In this document: piece after piece, positions 34,828-44,023 of the stretch
How the letters are laid out: the number at the start of each line of letters is the position of its first letter
Position numbering within the stretch: position 1 is the first letter of the stretch
Assembly: GCA_018266435.1 (NCBI GenBank)
Contig: JAFEAL010000005.1
Location: 310,001 to 374,000 of the forward strand
Source of the DNA: Bacteroidota bacterium
GTDB taxonomy: Bacteria; Bacteroidota; Bacteroidia; Cytophagales; Cyclobacteriaceae
Direction of reading: 5' to 3'
Length of the DNA: 64,000 nt
The notes under the pieces: model-generated
The model's input: the letters and a program-made list of their open reading frames with translations, nothing else
The model's database searches: none
What the model was told of the DNA's origin: nothing
Made by a program: the position numbers and the translations under genes

Positions 34828-35907
34828 TTACATTATTTTATACAAAGAAATCATTCCCGCCACCATGTGGTCATGAACGTGACAGTGAAACTGCCATGTT
34901 CCTTGGTTCTCGGCAACCATATCTGCCACCAACATGCTGGCAGGCCCGATGGAAATAACATCTTCGCGATAGCCTTTACTCACTACGGTGTTTCCGTGCC
35001 AGTGGGCTGTGTGCCAATCCACCTCATTTCCTAAAGCAAAAACATACCATCGGATTTTGTCACCCGCATTCATACCAAATTGTTGGTGAGCGAACATTAG
35101 CCCGTTAACCGAGTGCATCTTATTGCTTTCCTGAAAATCGGGATCGGATTTGATCATCGCATTTTTAGTTGTGGTATATTTTTGAAGGTTCATATCCAAA
35201 TACAGGCTCGCATTTTCATCGAACACTGAGAAGAATGCAAATTTCTCCTTATCAACATCTTTGGCCTTGCTGTTGGTAAGCATTCCTTTCTTATACACCA
35301 CCAGCGGCCCCACCAATCCTGCGTAAATATCCATTCCCATATTTTCTGTGACATGGGAATGATACATCCATAAAATAGAACTCCCATCAGCTGAAGTAGG
35401 AGCAGCTTGCGATGTAACATCCCATTCGTATATGAATGTGCTGTTGGGTGGCACTCCAACAAGCCCCTCGTTGTTGTTATCGTATTTCACACCATGCGGG
35501 TGCATGCTTACGGGGAAACTGGTTTTGTTTTTGAAGGTGACTTTGATTTTATCCCCTTCCTCTGCGCGAAGTACAGGACCGAGAATACCTAATTCGTCAT
35601 CGTCTTCCGTTACCACCGGAGTTGTGAAAGAATTATCGGAATACAACTTATATTTCGCCTTCATGTATTTGTGACCAATGCGATTACTATCGCTAGCCAT
35701 GAATACCAACTCTTCCGGTGTGAAAGGTGCATCTGTTACAAGGTTTTTATTCTGGGGTGCATAATCCCATTCAATTTCTTCAGCAGCAACAAAATATTCA
35801 CGTACCGTCTGTTGTGGTTCATTCGGTATTAAGACAATTTCGTTTTCTTCCTTACAGGAAAAACCAAAAGGCAGTAGAACACAAAAGAACAGAGCTTTCT
35901 TTTTCAT
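34828..35907 (-). CDS. Multicopper oxidase lipoprotein
   Basis: This 359-residue protein has a lipobox (PFGFSCKEE) and copper-binding motifs at both ends: HPHGVKYD and WMYHSHVTENM in the N-terminal cupredoxin domain, and DWHTAHWHG and FHCHVHDHMVAGM in the C-terminal one. These supply the type 1 and trinuclear copper ligands. Members oxidise metals (Cu+, Fe2+, Mn2+) or phenols. It follows the FecA-like receptor by 32 bases in one transcription unit, so a ferroxidase role in iron uptake is plausible; copper detoxification is the alternative. Position in the envelope is inferred from the lipobox. Confidence 0.9.
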   Translation of the reverse strand: MKKKALFFCVLLPFGFSCKEENEIVLIPNEPQQTVREYFVAAEEIEWDYAPQNKNLVTDAPFTPEELVFMASDSNRIGHKYMKAKYKLYSDNSFTTPVVTEDDDELGILGPVLRAEEGDKIKVTFKNKTSFPVSMHPHGVKYDNNNEGLVGVPPNSTFIYEWDVTSQAAPTSADGSSILWMYHSHVTENMGMDIYAGLVGPLVVYKKGMLTNSKAKDVDKEKFAFFSVFDENASLYLDMNLQKYTTTKNAMIKSDPDFQESNKMHSVNGLMFAHQQFGMNAGDKIRWYVFALGNEVDWHTAHWHGNTVVSKGYREDVISIGPASMLVADMVAENQGTWQFHCHVHDHMVAGMISLYKIM

Positions 35908-35939
35908 GAAATGCAGTGGGTTTATAATTGAAAAATATT

Positions 35940-38345
35940 TTAGAATTTTGCACCGAGGCCGAAGTAAAAACTTCTACCAATGGATGGGATGATTCCTGGG
36001 CCAGGGTATTCGTCTGTCCGTTTGGTGAAATAGCGCTCATCAGCCAGATTATTCACACCGGCTTTGAGGTTGAAATGTCTGATCTTTATCGTAGATGACC
36101 AGTCCATCACTGTGTAGGCTGGAATTATCCCAGCGATTGCATCGGCCGAGGCCATAGTTGAATTGGCGGCATCCCCGAAAGATTGTGCCGTGGAGCTGAT
36201 CAAAAAAGTTGTAGAGAATTTTCCGACAGCTAATGTCGATCCAAGCCTGTTAATGCTTGTTGGGGCATATTCCACATACTTGTCTCGATATTCACCCGAT
36301 ACATATCTGGCATTAATGATCGCAAGTGAATTAAAGAAACTGAAGTTCCATTTTGAAGCAGATGAAAATGCTTTTATGGGACTAAACTCAATGTAGCTTT
36401 CCATTCCGTTGTGTACGCTGTTGGCAATATTTGTACGGAATGGTACCTGGTTGCCATTGCCGTCTGACACCTCAATCACACCGATCCGGTTGTCGTAGCG
36501 CAAGTAGAAGAGCCCGATGTCAAAATTGAGATAACCCCTAACTGAACCCCGAAAGCCAAGATCTGCATTGTACCCTGACGCGTCTTTCAAATTTTTGTCA
36601 ACCGTGATGATTGACCCAAAAGGTGTGAGATTAGAATAATCGATGGGGCGGTAAGCTTGGGAAATGTTGGCATAGATATTCGTAGAAGAGGAGGTCTTAA
36701 ATTGCATGCCAATTCCCGCAAGAAAAATATTACGGTTTTTGGAAAGGTTTGAATACAGAATGCTTGTTTCGTCTTGTGAAGGGTTGTAACCTTTTACAGT
36801 CGAATTCAAAAATTCATAACGCATGCCAGGCGTAATTGAAAAACGGTCTCCCACATGCAGTGTATTTTCAGCATAGACGGCAGTGTTCAGTGTAGAAAAA
36901 TCAAGGTCTTCTTCATATTTCGGGTCAAGCAATGTAAGATCAAAGTCCGATCCCGTTGTGCCAAGACCTCCGCCTTGTCGTTTCAAAGCGCCATAGAAGA
37001 AACGCACGCCTGTTGCTAATGTATTGTCCACTTTGCCAATTGTGTAATGGTGAATCAGGCGCAGTTCACTGGTGCTGCTCTTAAAATCTTCATGCTCCAC
37101 TTCCCGGTTCGTATATTCGTTCGTAACAGGATCAATCACATCCATTGCTCCGGGGCCGCCATCTTCATTTCTCCACACTAATTCCCGTGTACTTATATTA
37201 GTTGTGCTCTTAAAAGAGATGGAAGTTTTTCTGTTGATTTTCCAATCCAGCGTTGCGGTGATCACATTCCAGGGACTGCGCAGCCAATTTCGGGCGCGGT
37301 AAGATTTGCGGCTGTCAACGGAAAACAGGCTGTCAGTAAATCCTCCCGGCATTTGGACTCGATTTCTCAAGATTGAATATTCCACACCAATCTTGATGTT
37401 TTTTGTAGCCTCGTATTCAACTCGTCCGAATCCTGACAAACTTTGCGTTTGTGAATTTGGCCGCCAACCTTGAAGAGTCTGCGCTTGCACAAACCCATAG
37501 TAATTAAACTTTCCAAAGTGACCACCCACTGAATTGAATGAACTATAAAATCCAAAACTCCCGCCCGTTTGCTGGGTAGTGAATTCAATCGGCTTTGTTC
37601 GTGTACCACTTTTCATGACGTAGTTGATGACTCCTCCAAACTGTGGACCAAATTGCAGGGATGCAGCACCGCGAGTAACTTCGATTCGTTCAACGGCCTC
37701 AAGCGGAGGCAGGTAATAAGATTCCGGATAGCCATACAAATCGGCTGTAATATTGTATCCATTTTGCCGTGTGTTAGTTTCAATGGATTGGGTGGGATTC
37801 AGTCCTCGAAATCCAATTCCATTGGTAGGGAAACCACTACCCTGTGTCTCAGAGTAATTTGCGCCAGGCACCCGTCCCAGAATCTGCCGTGGATTGTTCT
37901 GAGCTATATTGGCATCAAGACTATCAAGTAAAAGCACCTCTGTCTTCTTTCCAGAGTAGTTAATATTATTAACGGTTTCGCTCAAGTAGCCCATGCCGGT
38001 AATAGCCTTGACTCCCACCACTACCACTTCATCCAATTGCTGAGCGGTTTCTCTTAATTGAATATTGAGCACGAACGTTTCTGTTGCTTTTATCTGGATA
38101 TTAAATTCTTGGGCCGAAAAACCAATGATCGAAGCGACAAGAGTGTAATTACCAACAGGAAGGCTAATTGTGTAATCCCCAAAATGGTTGGTCACCGTTC
38201 CGAATTGAGTTCCTTGGATACCTATGTTAACATATTCGGCAGGTTTTCCGTCTGAAGAGGTCACTCTGCCGGCAACAAGTCCGTGTTGAGCGTACGAAAA
38301 TGCATTGATTGTCAGTGTGACAATAAAAAGTAGTAGTAGTTTCAT
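35940..38345 (-). CDS. FecA-like TonB-dependent receptor
   Basis: This 801-residue outer-membrane receptor (start MKLLLLFIVTLTINAFSYA at 38345; earlier in-frame Met rejected) has a signal peptide, a carboxypeptidase-like beta domain (GLVAGRVTSSDGKPAEYVNI, about 20-100), a plug domain and a 22-strand barrel. The plug reads GIGFRGLNPTQSIETNTRQN, GYPESYYLPPLEAVERIEV and GPQFGGVINYVMKSG, close to FecA-type ferric citrate receptors. Two Fur-like palindromes overlay its promoter, so iron regulation is likely. The multicopper oxidase gene follows. Confidence 0.88.
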   Translation of the reverse strand: MKLLLLFIVTLTINAFSYAQHGLVAGRVTSSDGKPAEYVNIGIQGTQFGTVTNHFGDYTISLPVGNYTLVASIIGFSAQEFNIQIKATETFVLNIQLRETAQQLDEVVVVGVKAITGMGYLSETVNNINYSGKKTEVLLLDSLDANIAQNNPRQILGRVPGANYSETQGSGFPTNGIGFRGLNPTQSIETNTRQNGYNITADLYGYPESYYLPPLEAVERIEVTRGAASLQFGPQFGGVINYVMKSGTRTKPIEFTTQQTGGSFGFYSSFNSVGGHFGKFNYYGFVQAQTLQGWRPNSQTQSLSGFGRVEYEATKNIKIGVEYSILRNRVQMPGGFTDSLFSVDSRKSYRARNWLRSPWNVITATLDWKINRKTSISFKSTTNISTRELVWRNEDGGPGAMDVIDPVTNEYTNREVEHEDFKSSTSELRLIHHYTIGKVDNTLATGVRFFYGALKRQGGGLGTTGSDFDLTLLDPKYEEDLDFSTLNTAVYAENTLHVGDRFSITPGMRYEFLNSTVKGYNPSQDETSILYSNLSKNRNIFLAGIGMQFKTSSSTNIYANISQAYRPIDYSNLTPFGSIITVDKNLKDASGYNADLGFRGSVRGYLNFDIGLFYLRYDNRIGVIEVSDGNGNQVPFRTNIANSVHNGMESYIEFSPIKAFSSASKWNFSFFNSLAIINARYVSGEYRDKYVEYAPTSINRLGSTLAVGKFSTTFLISSTAQSFGDAANSTMASADAIAGIIPAYTVMDWSSTIKIRHFNLKAGVNNLADERYFTKRTDEYPGPGIIPSIGRSFYFGLGAKF

Positions 38346-38365
38346 ATCAATTTTAATTAATTTAA

Positions 38366-38380
38366 TTAGAATCATTCTAA
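38366..38380. promoter_or_regulatory. Fur-type 7-1-7 palindrome, box 1
   Basis: TTAGAAT-C-ATTCTAA is a perfect 7-1-7 inverted repeat, the architecture of Fur-family operators. It lies just downstream of the -7 box of the receptor promoter, about where transcription would start. Confidence 0.7.
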
Positions 38381-38388
38381 ATACAGCG

Positions 38389-38419
38389 CAAATATGTCCA
38401 TATTTAGAATTATTCCAAA
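38389..38419 (-). promoter_or_regulatory. Promoter of the FecA-like receptor gene
   Basis: On the minus strand TTTG (38416-38419) is followed by 19 bases and then CATATTTG (38389-38396), one mismatch from TAnnTTTG. This is the standard Bacteroidota spacing. Two Fur-like boxes overlap the -33 element and the start region, so repressor binding would block it. Confidence 0.7.
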
Positions 38420-38420
38420 T
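38402..38420. promoter_or_regulatory. Fur-type palindrome, box 2
   Basis: ATTTAGAAT-T-ATTCCAAAT is a 9-1-9 inverted repeat with one mismatch, of the same sequence type as box 1 (shared TTAGAATnATTC). It covers the -33 element of the receptor promoter. Confidence 0.7.
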
Positions 38421-38530
38421 AGTAAAAGGAATAAAAATCTTAGAATAGCGGTCTTGTGCTTACTTAGCCCTAATTTGATTTGTTGATTCGAATTTCTGGC
38501 AAAAACTGCAAGAGGCTAGTTTACAAACCT

Positions 38531-40480
38531 TTACAAAGCTGAAATGTGAATGACTTGTGTTCCTTTCTTAAACACTTGTCCTTTTTCTTCAATGAATTTT
38601 TGCTGCAACTCCGGTGTGAGCATTTGATGAGCATAGTCGCTCACCACAGAGTTCGACTCCTGCACTGGTTCGCCAAAGGTTATCGCTTCGTCAGTATAAG
38701 AATACAGTAGTTTGGGATAAGCATTCATGAACAGATCGTGAGACAAAAACATATCCGAAGCAATCACGGTTTTTCCGCTTAAGGCGATTACACCGATCAC
38801 GTCTTTCTCATTGTCAAAAATAGTTTTGAAGATGTTTGCGTATTCTTCCTGCTTACCTCTGAATTCCACATGATGTGCATGGCCTGTGTAGGCGTGCGTA
38901 TCGCTGTCAACTCCACTTTTGTCGTTGATCTTTTTGACTTCATCCCACACTCCCTGCTGACCTTTTTTTCTTATCGCTCGGCTGAGGTGCTGATTGGCCA
39001 TTGAATAATAGTCTCCAAATTTTCCACCCTTATGATCGTGATGGTCATGGTCGTCATCGTCATACTCATCGTGATCTTTCTCGTTCCATCGCCCGTGCTC
39101 TACACAATACACGGGTATCTTAAACCTGCCGCTATGAGGTGGGATGAGCATATCATTTTTAACCACACGGTCTTGCTTGCCACCTTCAACAATTTCTCCT
39201 GACATGATAAACAATGTATCCTTGGAATGGTTTCTAAGCACCAGTTCGTTTACGGCACCATCCAAGTCAGTCTCAGTGATTGTAATTCGCTTAGTCTCGA
39301 TTCCCTCATGCAGCGACATGAAATAACCAAAGTTGCCAACACTTGATTTGAAAGTTGACTTGGCACGAATTGGAACCAGTCGTAAATTTTTAAATGTGTA
39401 CTTATCTCCATTAGCTAAATCAGCGTTCAGATAATTTTGATTGAATGGAAAAAGATCGTTGCGGGTTGTTGCCGATGATTCGCTTTGCATTTCCACACTC
39501 ACCTTCAACACAGGGGTACGCAAACTCCCGATGAGATAATCATAAAAATTATCCTGCTGGATTCCTTGTGCCAGGCTTTTCAGATCAAGGCGCAATTCAA
39601 TTTCTTTGAGAGCGCTGGTCATCCAGCCATCCGGCAGTTGCACTGAACTACGGCCAAGCTCATCGGAGAAGTATAACACTGGTGGCGCCTTGAACTGAAC
39701 AGGGCTGATAGCAATCGGGATTTTTGCAACGGGTTTTCCTCCATCGAGTACCTGAAAAGAAAACTTGTTAGCGTTTCTATCCTGAAGTCCAAACCTGGCC
39801 GTGGGCGTATCGGTGCGTATAGAAAGTTGATCTAATAATTGCTGAAGGCGTGTGTAGCTCTCGATGCCAAGAAAAATTGTTTTGCCCTGATAGCTTACTT
39901 CTATGGGCTCGCCCCATAAATTTTTAAGCGAAAGCAATGTGCGCAAATAAAAATCGATGGCTGTTGTGTAGTTGGCTGATTGCTGTACGTTCACCGCTTT
40001 ATCAAAAAACTGAAGGGCGAATTTCTCTGACCGCTCCATCGTTGCCTGCTTTTGCTGTTCGTATGCCTTCTTTGACATCCGATAGTAAACATAGTAGTAG
40101 CCGTCTTGCTCCTGCGAATCGACCATTTCAAAATTTTGGATTTCATCCGCGACAGTAGTTTTGATGTTGGTTTCGTACTGTTCTTTAAACCGGTTGTCTT
40201 TGTCGATCTGTTGCAGCACCGAAGTGCTGTTAACCATAATTTTGATTTCGCCCAATAAATCCTGAAGAGCGCTTTTCTTGGCTATCTGCTGATAGTCCTG
40301 AGATTTTGTGGATGAGCTACCGATGCCAATGTAATAATCTGGATTGGCCGGCTTTGTTTTGGTCCAAAGTTTATCGCTGCTTGTTTGGCGCGCTATGTTT
40401 TGAGCAGGACTTGACGAAAAAATTAAAAGCAACAGGTTGACCAAAATGCCTGTCAAAGCAAAATTCTTTTTTTTGTTCAT
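38531..40480 (-). CDS. LPP20-like plus ARPP-1 domain exported protein
   Basis: This 649-residue protein has a signal peptide (residues about 8-27) and two recognisable parts. Residues about 45-160 (YIGIGSSSTKSQDYQQIAKK, then KSALQDLLGEI, YYYVYYRMSKKAYEQQ) are an LPP20-like lipoprotein fold. The C-terminal third (VLRNHSKDTLFIMSGEIVEG, GGKQDRVVKNDMLIPPHS, IPVYCVEHGRW) is an ARPP-1 domain, with a His/Asp-rich insert (DEYDDDDHDHHDHKGGK). The combination is not one I know, and function is unknown; the acidic-His insert suggests metal contact. Its own 3' end is duplicated at 34696-34783. Confidence 0.65.
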   Translation of the reverse strand: MNKKKNFALTGILVNLLLLIFSSSPAQNIARQTSSDKLWTKTKPANPDYYIGIGSSSTKSQDYQQIAKKSALQDLLGEIKIMVNSTSVLQQIDKDNRFKEQYETNIKTTVADEIQNFEMVDSQEQDGYYYVYYRMSKKAYEQQKQATMERSEKFALQFFDKAVNVQQSANYTTAIDFYLRTLLSLKNLWGEPIEVSYQGKTIFLGIESYTRLQQLLDQLSIRTDTPTARFGLQDRNANKFSFQVLDGGKPVAKIPIAISPVQFKAPPVLYFSDELGRSSVQLPDGWMTSALKEIELRLDLKSLAQGIQQDNFYDYLIGSLRTPVLKVSVEMQSESSATTRNDLFPFNQNYLNADLANGDKYTFKNLRLVPIRAKSTFKSSVGNFGYFMSLHEGIETKRITITETDLDGAVNELVLRNHSKDTLFIMSGEIVEGGKQDRVVKNDMLIPPHSGRFKIPVYCVEHGRWNEKDHDEYDDDDHDHHDHKGGKFGDYYSMANQHLSRAIRKKGQQGVWDEVKKINDKSGVDSDTHAYTGHAHHVEFRGKQEEYANIFKTIFDNEKDVIGVIALSGKTVIASDMFLSHDLFMNAYPKLLYSYTDEAITFGEPVQESNSVVSDYAHQMLTPELQQKFIEEKGQVFKKGTQVIHISAL

Positions 40481-40653
40481 AGTTGTATTTGTAAAAGATG
40501 TTTGAGAAAAGTGATTCTAGAAACTGGCTTGCAGCGTCTATCAAACAGCCAGAAAAAATTCCCCTGCGGTTGCACCAGATAGACCAAGTGACTGCGGGAA
40601 GAATATCAGATATGCTTAAGATAAAAAAAGCAAGCCAGAGAGAAGGCCGCTTT

Positions 40654-40986
40654 TCAGATTCTAAAACAACGATTAGAAATACAATGGGAAGTATTTATTG
40701 AATAACCTTTTGAAGGAAAAAGAGGATTCTGACATTTGCACCTATCGGCATCTTTAAATACCAATAATAAGGGTGAATTGTGGAGTTGAGCAAGCCTATC
40801 GTAATCGAAATCATCGTCTATATCAGCATCGCTTTGAAGTATGCAATGTGAAAAAGGTAATTCAGTCTTGCCCGAGATTGCAGATTTTGTCCGAAAGGAA
40901 CTCTGCTTATAGTTTGCCTGACTTAAAATCAAGATCAGCAAACTACCGAGGACAATGGAAGTCTTAGTTAGCGAAACCGATTTCAA
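40654..40986 (-). CDS. Possible small exported protein
   Basis: This 110-residue frame starts with a plausible signal peptide (MKSVSLTKTSIVLGSLLILI) and an acidic middle (SDADIDDDFDYDRL) with several cysteines toward the end. It has no family I recognise and may be a decayed gene. Between 40481 and 40653, and again between 40987 and 41146, I see nothing coding. Confidence 0.3.
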   Translation of the reverse strand: MKSVSLTKTSIVLGSLLILILSQANYKQSSFRTKSAISGKTELPFSHCILQSDADIDDDFDYDRLAQLHNSPLLLVFKDADRCKCQNPLFPSKGYSINTSHCISNRCFRI

Positions 40987-41146
40987 AGGCTGTGATTGAT
41001 TAATTCTACAAACGCAATTTGAAAATTAAGGTTTCGATTAGTGAGGAGTAAAGCAGTGACGCCATTAATTTTCCGCAGACATCTTAATATCAGAAGTACG
41101 AAGAAAAGCCATCCCCTCAAAAGTTTAAAACGAAGTTGAACTACAC

Positions 41147-41272
41147 TTAATATTTTCCTAAGGCCACTTTTGGGTTATCATAGGTGCCGGTTATGTGAAA
41201 TGGTACTTTCACCAGGTTGAGTGGCAGAAGCTGTGTCTTAATAAGATAGTTTAATCTTGCCACTGATCTCGC
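41147..41272 (-). pseudogene. C-terminal fragment of an AsmA-like gene
   Basis: The frame reads ARLNYLIKTQLLPLNLVKVP followed by FHITGTYDNPKVALGKY and a stop. The HITGTYDNPKV segment is the typical C-terminal end of AsmA-family envelope proteins, which run to 600 or more residues; a stop lies 14 codons upstream of ARLN-type sequence, so only this tail remains. Confidence 0.45.
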
Positions 41273-41365
41273 TTACCCACAGGATAAGGAGACAAATTTA
41301 CGATGGATTTATAGTTCTGTAAAACTTATCTCTCCCGCCAAGTTCTGCAATGGCGTTACGTAATT

Positions 41366-43366
41366 CTAAAATTTCATCCTTTGAATTCTAACTGCGTTTA
41401 GAATGGCGAGCAAGGCCACACCTACATCGGCAAACACAGCTTCCCACATGGTGGCGAGTCCACCGGCACCAAGAATGAGAACAATAGCCTTTACGCCAAA
41501 TGCCAAGCTGATATTTTGCCAAACGATCTGCTTTGTTTTTTTGCCGATATGAATTGCCATTGCGATCTTCGATGGTTTGTCATCTTGAATAACTACATCG
41601 GCTGTTTCAATTGTTGCATCACTACCGAGACCTCCCATTGCAATTCCCACATCGCTCAACGCCACCACGGGCGCGTCATTCACGCCATCGCCTGTGAAGG
41701 CCACGCTTTCGTTGCGTTGCTTTATCTCTTTTACTTTGTTGACTTTATCTTCGGGAAGTAAATCGCCAAACGCGTTATCAATCCCAAGTTTTTCAGCTAC
41801 AAATTTCACCACAGAACTTTTATCGCCACTGAGCATCGTGGTCGTGACATTCAATTGGTGTAGCGCTGTGACAGCCTGCTGTGCATCTTCTTTAACTTCA
41901 TCTGCAATGGTGATGTATCCGGCAAACCGGTTGTCGTAGGCAAGTGCAATTACTGTGTACACGATTGTGGATGGATCAACATCATAGCGGATGGAAAACT
42001 TATCCATCAATTTAAAATTACCAGCAAGCAATGTTTTTCCGTTAACCCTTGCCTTTAAACCATGACCTCCAATTTCTTCAACATCCGAGAGCGGCATGCT
42101 ATTGTCAACGGCCCCCACATATTCATGAATAGCGGTTGCAACGGGGTGTGTGCTTTTACTTTCCAGCGCATTGACCATGCGCAGCACATCACCTTGATCA
42201 AACTCTTTTTGAATCACTACTTCCTGCACTTTAAAAACACCTTTGGTCAATGTTCCCGTTTTATCCATCACCACGTTTTTCACCACCGCCATGATGTCGA
42301 GGAAATTGCTGCCCTTAAACAGGATTCCATTTTTGGAAGCGGCACCAATACCACCGAAATAACCGAGCGGAATAGAAATGACCAATGCACACGGGCAGGA
42401 GATTACCAGAAAAATAAGGGCTCGATAGAGCCATTCGTTAAATTTATAATCACTCATCGCGAAATAAGGTACAACGCAAATCAAGACCGCCAGCGCCACC
42501 ACAGCAGGCGTATAATATTTAGCAAACTTTCGGATGAATAGCTCCGTTGGTGCTTTCTGTGCGGTGGCATTCTGAACCATATCCAGTATTTTTGAAAGTT
42601 TACTGTCCGTGTAGGCTGTTGTAACTCTCACCAATGCTACGGTGTTCAGATTAATCATTCCGGCCAAAACCAAATCACCTTTCTTCTTGGTGTCCGGTTT
42701 GCTTTCACCCGTCAGGGCCGCAGTATTGAATGAAGCATTTTCTGAAATCAATTCTCCATCGAGGCCTAACTTCTCGCCCGGTTTGAGTTGAATGAAAGAC
42801 CCAATTTGCACGGTCTCTGCCTTAACGACTTTAGTGACATTGCCATCTGCTACTGTTACTTCATCAGGTCGTTGATCAAGTAAACTTTTGATATTCGCTT
42901 TGGCACGCTTAACGGCCAATGTTTGAAACACTTCACCTACCGCGTAGAATAACATGACGGCTACGCCTTCGGGAAATTCGCCAATGGCAAACGCACCAAG
43001 GGTAGCAATGCTCATTAACAAAAACTCGGTGAAGAATTCACGCTTTGCAATTGCTTTGAGTGCATCCCTCAATACGGGCAGCCCCACCGGAATGTAAGCA
43101 GCTACATACCAAACCACACGCAACCACCCGGTAAAGAAGGGTAACGTGAAATAGTTGTCCATGGCTATGGCCGAGAGCAATAACGCAAAGCTTATGAGTG
43201 CCGGCCGAAATAACTTCAGATTGCTTTCACCCGATGTCTCGTGTTGATGCCCATCTGCATTACTATGCTTTTCTACATCAGCGTTTATTTTGTCCTCCAG
43301 CGTGCAGCAGGTTATATTACCCTGTGCATCGTACGTGTGTTTGTGATTGGGGTCGTTAGTTATCAT
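41366..43366 (-). CDS. zntA: P1B-2 type Zn/Cd/Pb exporting ATPase
   Basis: This 666-residue ATPase exports divalent soft metals from the cytosol. Landmarks are TGES at 219-222, CPC at 324-326 (VISCPCALVISIPLG), the phosphorylated Asp368 in DKTGT, THP in KSTHPVATAI and GDGVNDAPVVAL. The last helix contains DVGVALLAILNA, the D-x-G feature of the Zn/Cd/Pb subgroup. The N-terminus lacks an HMA domain but has a short Cys-Cys and His-rich tail (ITCCTLEDK, HSNADGHQHET). It stands 156 bases from MgtC, at the end of the second metal island. Confidence 0.93.
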   Translation of the reverse strand: MITNDPNHKHTYDAQGNITCCTLEDKINADVEKHSNADGHQHETSGESNLKLFRPALISFALLLSAIAMDNYFTLPFFTGWLRVVWYVAAYIPVGLPVLRDALKAIAKREFFTEFLLMSIATLGAFAIGEFPEGVAVMLFYAVGEVFQTLAVKRAKANIKSLLDQRPDEVTVADGNVTKVVKAETVQIGSFIQLKPGEKLGLDGELISENASFNTAALTGESKPDTKKKGDLVLAGMINLNTVALVRVTTAYTDSKLSKILDMVQNATAQKAPTELFIRKFAKYYTPAVVALAVLICVVPYFAMSDYKFNEWLYRALIFLVISCPCALVISIPLGYFGGIGAASKNGILFKGSNFLDIMAVVKNVVMDKTGTLTKGVFKVQEVVIQKEFDQGDVLRMVNALESKSTHPVATAIHEYVGAVDNSMPLSDVEEIGGHGLKARVNGKTLLAGNFKLMDKFSIRYDVDPSTIVYTVIALAYDNRFAGYITIADEVKEDAQQAVTALHQLNVTTTMLSGDKSSVVKFVAEKLGIDNAFGDLLPEDKVNKVKEIKQRNESVAFTGDGVNDAPVVALSDVGIAMGGLGSDATIETADVVIQDDKPSKIAMAIHIGKKTKQIVWQNISLAFGVKAIVLILGAGGLATMWEAVFADVGVALLAILNAVRIQRMKF

Positions 43367-43522
43367 ACTTATTTGTTTAAAGGTGGTGGGCGAGAGGAAC
43401 CCGATGAACGACAGTACTTTGTGCCGTATAAAAAATCAAGACCTCCGCCCATGTATTGTTAAGTGCGGACATCATTCGCCTTTATTAATTGCTGTTTGTT
43501 AAAATGATCGTGTTACCATTGT

Positions 43523-43993
43523 TTAAGAATCGCTCTTAGGTTTAGTTGAAAGTTTATCTGCTATTTTTTGTTTCCATCGTATATACCATTTTTGATTTTG
43601 CAGTGACAACAAAAAGTATAGTGCAAGAGTGCTGGCTATTGCGATCACAAACATATTTAAACCTATAGCTACGCCAACGCCTGCCGTACACCAAACCGTA
43701 GCTGCCGTGGTGAGACCATGAAGGGTGTCGCTGTTATTATTGCGATAGATAATACCGGCACACAGGAAACCCACGCCTGTGATAATGTTGGCAATAATCC
43801 TTGAAGGGGCGGAGAGATCATTTTGAAGATGCGCGCTGATGGAAGTGAAAATGGCTGCTCCGATGCATACTGCTGCATAGGTTCGTATGCCTGCGTCAAT
43901 GCCGTGCGTTTCCCTGTCTAAACCGATGAGCCCACCCAGTAGCAGTGAAATCAGGAGCTTGCCAACAATTATTAATTCAAAATTTATATCCAT
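43523..43993 (-). CDS. MgtC/SapB-family membrane protein
   Basis: This 156-residue protein has four or five hydrophobic helices and the MgtC signature LLLGGLIGLDRETHGIDAGI near the start, followed by GVGFLCAGIIYRNN and LTTAATVWCTAGVG. The family includes MgtC, which restrains the F1Fo ATP synthase in low magnesium in some pathogens, and simple membrane paralogues. Here it closes the operon with carbonic anhydrase and bestrophin, 30 bases from the previous gene. Confidence 0.88.
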   Translation of the reverse strand: MDINFELIIVGKLLISLLLGGLIGLDRETHGIDAGIRTYAAVCIGAAIFTSISAHLQNDLSAPSRIIANIITGVGFLCAGIIYRNNNSDTLHGLTTAATVWCTAGVGVAIGLNMFVIAIASTLALYFLLSLQNQKWYIRWKQKIADKLSTKPKSDS

Positions 43994-44023
43994 AGGTTAT
44001 TTTCTCACATAATAATATAGTAG

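Noticed and set aside
40498-40701. 67-residue plus-strand frame
   Set aside because: Low-complexity basic sequence without conserved features, opposite to the neighbouring genes.
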